Assembly (NCBI GenBank): GCA_963565915.1
Contig: OY751488.1
Location: 1,612,001-1,676,000 of the forward strand
DNA from: Entoloma clypeatum
Taxonomy: Eukaryota > Basidiomycota > Agaricomycetes > Agaricales > Entolomataceae
Reading direction: 5' to 3'
Length of the DNA stretch: 64,000 nt
A program made the position numbers and the translations under genes. The number at the start of each line of letters is the position of its first letter. Position 1 is the stretch's first letter. Below the pieces are notes generated by a model. That model ran no database searches, was not told the DNA's origin, and was given only the letters and a program-made list of their open reading frames with translations. Positions 31,096-41,927 of the stretch are shown piece by piece.

Positions 31096-34075
31096 TCACA
31101 ATTCACTATCACTTTTCTCATCATTGTGCACAGTAAAAGGATGACCCTGACTTGCAACAAATTCAGTCCTTGAAAAGTCTCCACTCCTGTCAATGATTTC
31201 CCATCTCTTGCAAGTGAATGCCCATCCCACCATGCACTGAACCACTTGCAGATCTGTGACTACCTCCATTGTCGTTTTTGAATATTTCATGACTCCTTTT
31301 GTTGCATCTCAACCATTTGTGATGCACAGTATAATAACCGCAAGTAAGACAACCTTTCCCTGTAGCTCCTTGCTCCAAAAATTGTTCTTTGGCAGCTTGC
31401 ACCTCAAAATGGACTGTAACTTCCCATAAAATATCTCACATACAAGCTTTTTTGACTGATCTTCTACTTTGATTTCATACTGGTTCAGACGGTTAGAAAT
31501 GAAAACTTCAAGTTGCAATGCAAATTCATACTTACTCGGACAAATGACATATTTCTTTGCTTGTCTGGATTATGACATGCACTTGATGCTCAAATATGAT
31601 CACCACAATTTGCAATGCAAACTTTTTCCCATGATGGCATGATGCTAGGAAGTTGAGAAATGATATCTGAGGTAGACCTTTCTGTTACCAATTTAAAATA
31701 CCATGCTATCTTTGATCCAAGTGATTTGTTGGGTTTGAAGTACTTGATACATGGCATGCGAAGAATTGACAGCAGATCTAAGTATATTTCAGCCTGATAA
31801 ATAATATGTCAAAGTGATGTTGGAAATAACATACATCCCTCAATAACATGTTTGGTGCGAGACATATCCTGTGATGTTGTTTTGAGTTCATCATCGAGAT
31901 CATAATAGATGTTGACTTGATTGATATAAGCTTTATGAAGGATGTGATTGTTCAGATTTGCCCATGGATATACACAAGATTGCAGCCCTGATTGAAGATA
32001 TCTGCAATAGTGCTCCATCCAGAAGGTCCATGTCGTCCAGATGGGCCTGCAAAACCAAATATTGTTGCAAAGGTGCAGAAGACCATGTATTGTCAAGGTT
32101 CAAGTGGAGAGATGCTCTGGGTTATATTGATAATATATTCTTTGGCTTCTTCACATCAATAAACTCAAAATCTTGTGAACCATGCACTTTTCATATTTAC
32201 AAACCCACAAAACAATCTTCTTCTCCAATGTATCGATCTCGGAATTGGATATTGTGAACTGAAGACATGTCTTCATGATATCAACAAGAGCATGAAAATG
32301 TTTGTAGTACTTGATGTTCAAAAAGCGATCTTGCAGAAGGATCGGTGCAAAATAAATGAACCTGAAAGACCACCCTTCCGCAGTAAAGAAAGATTGGTCT
32401 TCCGTAAAATTGCCAAGTGCTGGCACAAAAGCCGATGGAATAAGCTTCATTGATGTGACAGTTTCATTCCTGATCTCCTTCCAAATGTTCTTCGGAATAA
32501 TATAATCTTCTTCTCCATCATTGAGGCCTTTAAATTTTCCCATCCATAGGTTTACCAGATTCTTGACAACATTCTCAAGCAGAAGGTGCATGAAGTCCCA
32601 TGGAATGCCATGAGCATAATCAATTGATCCAACACGGTGGCCTAGAAACGGCATACCCTTGATACCAGAGCCCATCACAATGGCATCACAATCTTTGACG
32701 AGACAAGCACTTTCTAGTTGAGATGTTATGTCAGCCCAGTCATGATGCTTGCACAATGGAAGTTCAAAAGGATCATAAGCTTCTTCAAGTATTCCTGGTG
32801 CCGCAGGGAGTTTGACAGTGGGACGGGTAAGTGTAGGATAGTAGGTTTTGTCGTCAGAGTCTGGATTGTTGATGGATGCAATGTTGCAGGATCAGCATGG
32901 GGATTTACCATTGTGACCTTTAATGTTGAGCAAAAATTTCTTGATCACAATAATGTTGCCAAGAGGAAAAATATTCTTGGGCAACGCAGTCAAATGCAGT
33001 TATCCCTTTGGCAAGTTGGACACATTCTATCTCAAAAGGATCCAAGAATGTCCCAGGGTGTTTGGGAGACTTTGGGCCGGGTATGAGTCCAAGGCTGACA
33101 GGCCGAAACATAAGAGTATGGTCATCTGGTGGCAGATTGTAAAGTTGGAGAAGAATAGGTGTTGCCGAAGGTCCACCACATTTTTGCTTGTACAGCAAAT
33201 AACCATCCAAGCAAATGGAGAAGGCGATATTGTGTTTGTTTGAGAAATAGTTGTGCGCAAGTTTTTGACCATCGACAGTGACCTTGGTCTTGCACAAGGT
33301 CCAATAATGTTCACAGTCAAAGACATCGGAAATTGAATCATTACTAATTGGATATTTGTGGCGGTAGAGCATTTACATTATCAGAGACCGTGGATTTTCA
33401 AATAACTTCTTGAGGCGCAGAATTAATGGAATGTAGCAGAAAACGCGGCGAGATTGATGATTCCTGCCAGAAGAATAGCGATTTTCACCACAATATGGGC
33501 ATTCACTGAGGTGGTCATATGCAGTGATGTATGCAATACAGGAGTTGATGCAGCAATCAAACCACTGGGGCTCAATGCTGGAAAGGAAGGAAAGGTGATG
33601 TACTATGACATACTCAGAGGCTATATCGAGCTTATGTCGAAATGCAAAACACATTTGCCGAAACACAGTCCGTGGCATGTTTGAAACCATGTGAAGCTTG
33701 AATGCATGTATGTTGTTGTGATCCTCCTCTGTGAGCTCAGTACCACCTACAGATTGGGTCAGACTGATTCATTCGAGAGGTGGGTGAAGACTGGAACACA
33801 CAATCCTGCCAAAGCTCAGCATATTGTTCAGCCATGAACATGGCGTCAATCTCCTTCATTTTTTCTTCATCAGAAATGACGCCAAGTTCTTCGTCTTCAT
33901 CAAACAGTCTCCAGTCATCAAACTCTGAATCCATTGAGTTCGAATCACTGGCACATGCCGATTCTGACTCACTATTGTACAAGTATGCATCAAAAAGAGC
34001 GCGATCTGAGTCTGCAGATTCATCACTGACTTTGTTCTCATTGCTCCCTTCTGCTATATCCTTGAGTGCTTCCAT
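31096..34075 (-). pseudogene. CACTA-type transposase (Tnp2 family), decayed
   Basis: Order on the minus strand: acidic N-terminus from 34075; a zinc-like block with ECPYCGENRY and FCYIPLI (33373-33690); a core with NDSISDVFD and LIPGPKSPKHPGTFLDP (32920-33372); a block with IPWDFMHLLLENVVKNL (32151-32756); TIHGLLHLCNNIWF (31809-32096); and a tail with KRWEIIDRSGDFSRTEF (31096-31290). These are landmarks of fungal Tnp2/EnSpm transposases. In-frame stops (33373-33375 TAA; 32892-32894 TGA) and frameshifts near 32930 and below 31800 inactivate it. It would cut and paste DNA at CACTA-type ends. Confidence 0.7.
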
Positions 34076-34189
34076 CGCATCTTCTTCTTCAGAGTTTGAC
34101 TGGCTCTCCTCGATACCATTTCATTTCTCCTCCAGATATGTCAAGTTCAGGTCATCAAAGAGAATGTTTGTGAAGTCCAAATTAGTGTT

Positions 34190-34390
34190 TCTAAGTCCAG
34201 TCTCAAGAATCTAAAACCAGACTGAAACCGGACCCAAACGAACCAGATTGAGACTGGACCACGGTCTCAAGTTTTAAGGTTTTCGATCACAACCAGTCCT
34301 CGGTTCTCTCTGAATTTCAAGATTTGAAAGACCGGCTAAAGACCGGTTCGGACCGGTTTAAACCAGTCTTTTTCACAGAACGCTCTGAGG
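34190..34390. repeat. ACCGGTTT/ACCAGTC word cluster
   Basis: Short words such as AACCAGTC, GACCGGTT and AGTCTCAAG recur in both orientations. It may be a decayed foldback repeat at the upstream side of the CACTA gene. No clear ends or target duplication were seen. Confidence 0.35.
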
Positions 34391-34423
34391 GCCCAGCACC
34401 AAGCAAAATTTATGCCATCAGTA

Positions 34424-34496
34424 AGACTTGAACTCTCAGCCTCTATAGTATATACTATTATTCTAACAACTTAACCAACTAAGCCACAGAACCATT
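34424..34496 (-). ncRNA. tRNA-like sequence, possible SINE head
   Basis: On the minus strand, TGGCTTAGTTGG fits the RNA polymerase III A box and GAGTTCAAGTC resembles a B box about 40 nt later. The D arm can pair (GCTT with AAGT), but the anticodon and acceptor stems do not close, and an AT-rich palindrome (ATAGTATATACTAT) replaces the anticodon region. This is not a functional tRNA; a tRNA pseudogene or SINE promoter is more likely. Confidence 0.3.
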
Positions 34497-35212
34497 GTAA
34501 TTTCTTGCTCACTCACTCTACATACCCACTTTTTCACTTCCCAAATAGGCCACTTCCAAAATAGGCACAACCAGCCAAAAAAGACAAAAGGTGTGTGTGC
34601 ACCCCCCCCTACCCTGATCACATGTAGACACAGGCTTTCAATAAAATCTATAAATATATTTTAACCTTTTCAACATGTGTGCCCCTCATTGCAAGGTCAG
34701 GAATGGGTGGATGTGTCGTTTCGACATTGGATGACGTGCATCAAGCGCGCATCAAATGTGTCAAATACATGTAAACAAATCCCCAAAAGTCTCAATAGGT
34801 TCACATGCAATGGTTAAATAGTATATATATATTACATGTAATCCAATGTGGTTGTGGAAAGGAGAAAGTAAGAAATGTTGCTTTTTGTGTTTAAGGGAAC
34901 TCATGCTGCACTGTTTATCACAATTTACAGGGTGTTTTGATACATCATTCTGCTACATAGACTCTCTACCAGACATAGCTAATGTATGTAACTGTATGGT
35001 TTCAAGTATCTCTACATAAGTTATGAGTAATTTTTGGGACTGGTGGTGCCACGGTTTGGGCCATTGAGAGTACAAGTTTTGACAATGTGCATCACTCGGC
35101 ATTGACTGCCGAGCATTTTTGGCAATCGCCGAAACTCGAACCATAAGTCGATTGCCAGCAAAACGTTCCCACAGTTTTCTTTTCCCCCACCTCCACTCCA
35201 TCTGGCCACCAC
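34497..35212. other. No gene recognised
   Basis: AT-rich, with a C-run (CACCCCCCCCTACC near 34600) and short AT tracts. Minus-strand ORFs here look like chance readings of the neighbouring repeats. Confidence 0.5.
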
Positions 35213-35345
35213 CTCCACCCAACGGCCACCACTCATGCCCAACGACCCCTTTAGTGCCCAACGGCTGGCTCTCATGCCCACTGGTGGCCTCTAATGCCCA
35301 ACGCCATCCACTCCCGCCCAATGCCATCCCTTTGAGCCCAACGGC
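35213..35345. repeat. Degenerate GCCCAACG minisatellite
   Basis: The phrase ATGCCCAACGGCC, with variants, recurs about six times at 20-25 bp spacing directly before the copia gag fragment. ORFs across it are by-products. Confidence 0.5.
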
Positions 35346-35351
35346 CTCATC

Positions 35352-35882
35352 CCCTTTGCTCCTAAATTGCAAGGGATGCTTGCTGTGCACCATCTACCTC
35401 CCAAGTGGAAACATCTTGGTTCGCAACTTGCCAAAGAATGGAAGTTGGATACTTTCAGACTTACAGATGTTGAAGAGATTGTAACCACGGAGTACATGCG
35501 CGTACAAGCCGAAGCACAACTTCCGGCTGCCAACAAGATCTCTGCTGTCAAGCGGAAAGGACAGGAACCCCGCTGGCGCAATGGTCCGGGACCTGCTGAT
35601 GCTTCTGGTTCAAACCAGAATTCCAGCAAACCTCATCAACAGAACAAAGAAAAAGGAAAGGCAAAGGAGACACCGTTGAACAACTCTGGTGATCAAAATA
35701 AGAAGCAGCCATTTGTACCCAAAAAGGAAGGGTCGCAGAGTTGGAAAAAGGCCCAGCGCGCCCAAGAGGCTGCTGCAGGCAACACCACCTGCTGCTCTCA
35801 TGTTGCCTCATTGGCAATGACTATGAATCTGCTGACATCTCCCTTCACCACTGTCACTGGCTCAGGATGCATCATCACATAG
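35352..35882 (+). pseudogene. Copia gag fragment
   Basis: A C-terminal Gag piece: LPPKWKHLGSQLAKEW, then AANKISAVKRKG, then a Lys/Gln-rich tail. The ISAVK phrase also occurs in the C2 Gag (ANKISAVKRARP), which identifies the fragment as copia-type though from another family. There is no start, LTR or pol. Its 3' end runs into the left terminus of K1, which may have inserted into it. Confidence 0.6.
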
Positions 35883-35949
35883 TCAACCTACAGTATAACG
35901 ACTGAGACGGTGTAGCGAAGGCTTACAACATATTGACTGAGTCGGCAAC
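35880..35949 (+). repeat. K1 left terminal inverted repeat
   Basis: Begins TAGTCAACCTACAGTATAAC and ends GTCGGCAAC. Pairs with 55874-55943 and, less perfectly, with 56773-56842. The tip also occurs at 12568. Confidence 0.75.
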
Positions 35950-35973
35950 AGCAGGCCTGCTGGAGCTCCAGCA

Positions 35974-36067
35974 AAGCGGCATTGCATGCACCGTATCAAG
36001 CGTCATTGCATGCACCATATCAAGCGGCATTGCATGCACTGTATCAAGTGGCATTGCATGCACCATA
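35974..36067 (+). repeat. 25-bp tandem repeat next to the K1 left end
   Basis: Four units of the type AAGCGGCATTGCATGCACC followed by A/GTATC. The fourth is interrupted by the MITE at its TA dinucleotide and resumes at 36484 with TCAAGCGGCATTGCGTGC. Related words lie near the right end at 55840-55870. It could be a subterminal binding array for the transposase. Confidence 0.65.
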
Positions 36068-36481
36068 CAGTAATCCCCCAGTCCTTTGTACACCCCTGGT
36101 CCTTTGTACACTTTTCAATCCAATTTCCAACTGTAATTACCACTTGTAAATTGTGAACTAATGGCTCTACATAGTGCCTATACCTCAAATGAACACATTC
36201 AGACCATGAGACCCCCAATATTGGGAGTTCATGTCAAATGGGAGGTGATTTGGGAAGGGGTGGGAAACCGGGGTTTGAATTTTGTCAAAACCTGCTCCTT
36301 TGGACACCGATGATTTATGCATAGCTCACCCAATTCTCCTCCGTTCTCCAAGCCACTTTGCAGAATAAGTATTTGAATACATCAGAAAAAAACCTGTCTA
36401 CTTAAAATTTTAATGTATTGATGTGGCCAAGTGCAAATCATGAAATTTGTTTTCGGTGTACAAAGGACTGGGGGATGACTG
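36068..36481. mobile_element. Tc1/mariner-type MITE, 414 bp
   Basis: Ends CAGTAATCCCCCAGTCC... and ...GGACTGGGGGATGACTG, 26-bp terminal inverted repeats with one mismatch, flanked by the TA duplications 36066-36067 and 36482-36483. No ORF. Removing it restores the tandem repeat unit, so the insertion is precise. Confidence 0.88.
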
Positions 36482-36483
36482 TA

Positions 36484-37154
36484 TCAAGCGGCATTGCGTG
36501 CACCATGAAGCAGCAATACATACACCGTACTATCGTCAACCAGTAGTTCACGTCCACCAGTGGTTCACGTCATCAGTGTGACCCCTGGCAAAATTAACAC
36601 CCAGCTGATCGTCCGACATGGCAGGCTGGTGGGCATGACAAAACTCACCAAAATGGGCCCACTTCTCATCCTCAAACTTTGGAATATATTATCAACAGAA
36701 TGTACTCCATCATAGGTATATAAGACTAGGTCAAAATCCGAGAGCGACCGGTGGAGGGATACCTGAGATATTTAGCCAACGCGAACCAGTGGTGGACGCG
36801 AACTGGTTGACAATAGTATGGATCAATGCAGAGACGGCAATGCAGAGGCAGCATTGCAGAGGCGGCAAACCAGAAACCAGCACTGCAGGTATAAATGACA
36901 TAAAATGAGGTGGCAATGCAGAGACTGGCACTGCAGCTGTCAGATATTTCACATAACTCGAAATGGCAATGCAGAGACTGGTAATCAACTACATATGGCA
37001 AACATCTACAATAGGCGGCAACACCGCTACTACTGGGCCGGGTGACTGCACCGCAATGCTGTGTTCATTTGATGGCCTGTTTGTTATCTGATCAAAAATT
37101 TTTTATCACCCACATCCACTCACAACAATCTCTCCAGCTTTCATTCCTGTCCAG
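36484..37154. other. K1 non-coding, GGCAATGCAGAG-rich
   Basis: No gene. At 36826-36990 the word GGCAATGCAGAG (or GCATTGCAGAG) occurs at least six times. ORFs on the minus strand here are readings of these words. Confidence 0.55.
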
Positions 37155-38993
37155 ATGTCCTCATCCCCTGCCACAGCTGCCTCCATGAATATATCCCCAC
37201 AGGAGGTTATATCTTATTGCAAGTCACGGTTCCGAGCCATGATCAATGCCTTCAATCACACTTCTGACCCCAAGAAGGAAGAATGGCTTGAAGCAGGGAT
37301 AGCAACTGAAGTTGTAAGTGAAACCCATGTATCAGACAAAGATCTTATTGATGCACCTCCTCCTTAGCACCTTGCTCTGTCATGGGTGGGCCTGGGAGTT
37401 GCAAGTGGGCAGCTCATCGATGTACCACCCCTCATCCACCGCTTCAGCTAATATTGGCAAAACTCAGACGATCATTTAATTGACCTTCCACTCCTGCTTA
37501 CTGTCGATGCAGGAAACCATCCGAGTCATCATACAGGTCTTGTTTCGGAGTATATGCTGGATTGGTGGATGCGAGACACCCCACCAAAACAAGAGGATCT
37601 GCTGAGTTTGGACAACTTCTGCCGCTGTATTCTGATGCATCGCGAGGTTTCGGAGCACTCATTTGAACAGCATTCCCTCATTTTGGAAATGCACACCAAG
37701 CAACCGAGACCAGGAGCGGCAACACAGCTTCCATGCTCACACTGTGAGGAGTATCGGAGTGTAGCTGTGGATGCTGTGAGACAGTTACAGGATCTCACGG
37801 CCACTGTTCAAGCACAGGAGTCGATTCTAGAGAATGGAACCTGCCTCACAATGCGCCGTGCATCAGGTTTCCATAGGTTATATGATACAGCGCTGCACAA
37901 GGAATCAATGCCCCTGTCTGCATTGCAGGCGGCAAGTCATGCGTCGGCAATGCAGAGAGAAATTGCTCTGCCGGCAATGCATGAAAGACCAGCAACACAT
38001 GAAAAACCGGCAACACACAGAAAACCGGCAACACAGGTGACAATTCATGTCCAACCAGCAACACAGGCGGCAGTTCGTGCGCAACCGGCAATACAGGCAG
38101 TGGCAACAGGGTCTCAACTTCATCAAAGCAAACCAAGGCAGCCTTCACCTGCACCAGCACATCCTAAACAGAAAGCTCATTGCAAGCTCACAAACAAGCA
38201 GTTGGCTGACATCATCCGGGAGAATGCTGAGTCAGAGCACAACCACATCCAGGAACACCCTTCTCTCAAGTGGACATGGGGTGTAGATTTGGAGGTGGAT
38301 GACCTGCAACACCTCTTCTGGGCTGCCAACACTGAATACTGACTCCCGCACACTTGCTACGATGCCTATTTATCTTCTGGCATCTTTCCTGGTGACTATT
38401 CTAATGACCCCTCCCTCCCCATCATGACTGGGCTCAGCTTCTCACCAGTCACATTCCAGGACCTCCTGCCAGAGCTCCCCTCAGGTGACATCCCAGAGCA
38501 CTTTCATGAGTTCCCACTCCGTCAAGGGCGCAACCGCATGCCGTCCCAAAAGCTTCCAACAGGAACAGCACCACCTTCCCTTGCCGCTTCAACCATCACC
38601 TCCCCTGTTGCTGCTTCTTCATCGACCACCTCCTCAGTTGCTGACCCATCCTCTGCCGCCTGTGAGAGCGGCAGATCATCGTCATCTTTGTCTTCCTCAT
38701 CCGATAATATTTCTGCTGGAGATGTCATGGCTGCAATCATATCAGATGATGATGACAGCTCCTCTGACACTTTGGCATCCCCTGTCCCGTCTCCTGCCAC
38801 AGCTTTGGCTGCACTCATGGAAGAACAAAGTGATGATGAGGCTTTTTGGGCGGATAATGACTCGTCATCCCCAGGTTCACCAAGCAATGTCTATCAGGCA
38901 CTGCTTGATGAACCAACTGTGGGGGGACATGGACAACGTGGCTGGATGCCTGCTGATTTCAGCGCCTACTTAGATCCTGACGAGTATATATAA
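37155..38993 (+). pseudogene. K1 gene A, unknown protein, two nonsense codons
   Basis: ATG 37155. Exon 1 is 37155-37313. The intron is 37314-37367 (GTAAGT...CCTTAG, 54 nt, phase 0). Exon 2 is 37368-38993. Together 594 codons read in one frame, interrupted by TAA at 37449 and TGA at 38340. Parts: a helical N-terminus (ISYCKSRFRAMINAF), a region with CSHCEEY, then a stretch of repeated P-A-T-H/Q units produced by CGGCAACACA words, a basic segment, and an acidic Ser/Asp-rich C-terminus (ISDDDDSSSD). I know no domain. The two stops fit C-to-T changes. It is divergently placed from gene B and next to the left end. Confidence 0.6.
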
Positions 38994-39353
38994 TAACTGA
39001 TAGATAGATATTTCATATATCATTTTTTGTCAAATATACTTGACTTGGTCCATGATAGGCATGCCGCCTCAGTCTACTGGCTGACTGCAATGCCGCCCCT
39101 CACAATACCGGGTCACTGCATTCCCATCTTTTCCTGACTTGCCGCCATTTCCATCTACATTGCCGCCTCAATCTTTTCCCGACTTGCCGCTGCCAGCCAG
39201 CAATACCTATCGATCCCTCAGCCTTGCTGCCTGGCACTCCTCTGCACTCGAGGCTTGTTCAAGAGCTTTTCTGCTTCTTCCACTGCCAATTGATCAGCAC
39301 TCTTCATGTGTCGTCGCATTTCCAAGAGTTCTGATGTTTCATCCATTTGCCAT

Positions 39354-41416
39354 TCAATCAATAAATGTGAAGTTTTGTTCTTTCTCACCCGATGTGCTTT
39401 CACCTCTTGATGGAAGGAGCAGTGCAGGATCAATGGAAATATTGCTTCTTTCTGAATCTGTATGATTTGTCGCCAGCCTTGCCGGCAGGTTAAAGGTTTT
39501 CAGCGCTGTTGCTGGTACATGATATTCTGGATCACCATCATTTGGACCATTCACTGGTGACAGTGGCACAAAACCTTGTGCGATGAGACCCATCATCTCA
39601 TATTGGTTCAGTATTACCAGCGGAATCTGTTCTGTTGCCATGTGCATTGTGTTCACAAGCCCTGTTGCCGCTGCAGGCACTTTTTCCTGACTTGCCAACA
39701 AGCCGGCATTGCTGTCCAGATGATGTTGCTGCCCTGCCAACTTCCCTGTTGCTGCTGCGGGCACTTTTTCCTGACTTGCCGCCCAGCTTGCCAACAAGCC
39801 GGCATTGCTCTCCAGATCATGTTGCTGCCCTGCCGACTTCAGTGCGTCCTGAGTCCTTGTCTCTGGCTGATGCTTCTTGGAATGAGAGGTTTGTAATAAT
39901 GGTATCTGTTGTTGGGCTGGTCCTCCTTCCTCTGTCCCTGTCTCTGGATACGTTGCCGTGCAACTCGTGTTACCCTTGACTAAATATTGCTTGAATCGAA
40001 ATGCATGTTCAACACCATGCTCTTCTTGCCGACATTTTACATGCTCGAAAAATTGTTGGATCTCGTGCTTTTTGAGGTTGCATGGATCACACATAGTGAA
40101 CAAAATAGGGAGGTACTTTGGAGCCACAAAGTCAGATGTGCTGCTTGTCAGATTGCTGAATGGTACATGTTTTCGTCAACCACCCGATGCAAGCTCTGTG
40201 CTCATGAGAAAATACCACAATGTAAATATGTAGAATATACATACTGTAATGCTTGCTGAGATAGCTTCGCATAAGATCCTCTAGCGCTTCCTTCTTCATC
40301 TCTTCGAAGGAGACATTGGGCAGCAAGGGGAAGTCTTTCTCTGTTATGCCGATATCATTCTTGGCCTGCATATTGGGAGTCATCTCCTGCCCTCCATCCT
40401 TCTGTCGCTTGAGATCCTTTATATATTGTCCAAAATCACGCTGTAGTGCTTCCACTTTGCCCTGGTGTAACTGGATGAATGGCTTGACATTCACCCCCAT
40501 GTCTTGTGCCATGTTGTCATATCTGTACTTATTAGCCTTTCCTCCATTCATTGACGAATCCAGAGTATGTACTCACATATCAACAGCAAACTTGCCATCT
40601 TCTCTAATATAGCCAAAGAATGTCATGGTGAAAACTCCCATATCCAACCAACACTTGTGGGACCATTCCTTGACCTTGTCTTGTGCAATCTTAGTCGCAA
40701 GTCTGTTGCATATTCTATCAGCATCAGCACCTCAACAGCATTGCTGATACATTTTCTGTCTAAAAGCGGCATACCAGCATTGCAGGGCCAGCCAATGTCC
40801 AACCCGGCAATGCAGAGCACAATCAAATTAGCACTCACTTTTGTTGTATCTCTGGAGGATTGGGCGCCGTCTTGTGCCTCTCCACAAAATTTGCAATCTC
40901 TGCCTTCTCCTGCTCATCCATCTGTTCATAAACATGTAATGCCGCAGGAATACATGTTTCAAAATAACGCGATGTTCCTGGAGTGAGCTCATCAACTTCC
41001 AAACACCTCTTCATTTCGGCTTCAACATCGCCCTTCTGGGTCCTCCAGACTGCCTCATGTTTTGTTATTCTCCAAGCACTTTTTGATGCCTTTGTTGTCA
41101 CATATGGGTGCCAGTTATTTGCAATCCATTTTCCAAGATCCTAAACATTCAATACTATCAGCTGAAAGTGTACCCCAGCAGTCACTATAGTTACCTTCAT
41201 GTGATCGTCTTTCTCCAGATCTGCCATGTGTATCTTTTTAGTTTTTGTCCTGTAGTTGAAGATGGCAGGTAGTATCCCTATTTTGAAAATGAGTCCTCGG
41301 CCATGTGATGTGGTTTGTGAATGATAGTCTTCTTTGTACTTCTCAAAGACAGCATGTTCTTCTCGAGTATATATGCAGTCACGTCTTGGCTTTCTGACCT
41401 TGATTGCTGGTATCAT
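39354..41416 (-). pseudogene. K1 gene B, five-exon accessory protein, one stop
   Basis: ATG 41416. Exons 41195-41416, 40839-41140, 40577-40702, 40245-40522 and 39354-40195, all joined by GT-AG introns of 54, 136, 54 and 49 nt that keep frame, giving 590 codons including the stop. One TGA at 40176-40178 interrupts exon 5 and fits CGA. Landmarks: VRKPRRDCIYTREEHAVF, LGKWIANNWHPYV, WSHKCWLDMGVFTMTFFGY, then a Gln/Ala-rich region and a Pro/Ser tail. Similar proteins are, as far as I recall, common unnamed genes in agaricomycetes. The longer intron holds GCATTGCCGG words. No catalytic motif is seen; a helical DNA- or protein-binding role is a guess. Confidence 0.65.
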
Positions 41417-41927
41417 GGTGATTGAAGGTTAAGATGATTGAAATCATCGAGACAGGATCACTTGATCGATAGATGAAATGATATTGATTGATCCACATGT
41501 GACACAATGATGATAGATAACCTGACTCTAATCAGTAGAGGGGGAAATGGTGGGAGGGTACACGGTAAAAGATCCAAGTGCGTAGACGATGGGGGAGATA
41601 CAGAATGGCTTACTCACGAACAGCCAATATAGGGCATGCATGTTTCAGAATGACAAAAAATAGGGAAGAATGATGCAACCATTGCCAGTAGCATAGCTGA
41701 GTGCACAAGTCGCGCACGGGAACTCTGAATGCAACACGAAGGCCTGAGATCCACACAGGGATCATCGGCGGAGTCCACGCGGGGTCTGTGAAGAGTCACT
41801 CAAGCGGGAGCAATTGTGCACCGTGATTAGTCTTCAGTAAACAGAGTTTAAAGTCAATTTTTACATCTACACAATGACTACTCAAGCGATGCAATCAAGA
41901 AAGCAGAAGTGAGGGAAGGGGAAGAAT

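Noticed and set aside
30950..34620. CACTA-type ends: CACTAGGGGGAGG at 30950 and a C-run at about 34600
   Set aside because: The two do not form a convincing inverted pair and no 3-bp target duplication was found, so the CACTA element borders were left undefined.
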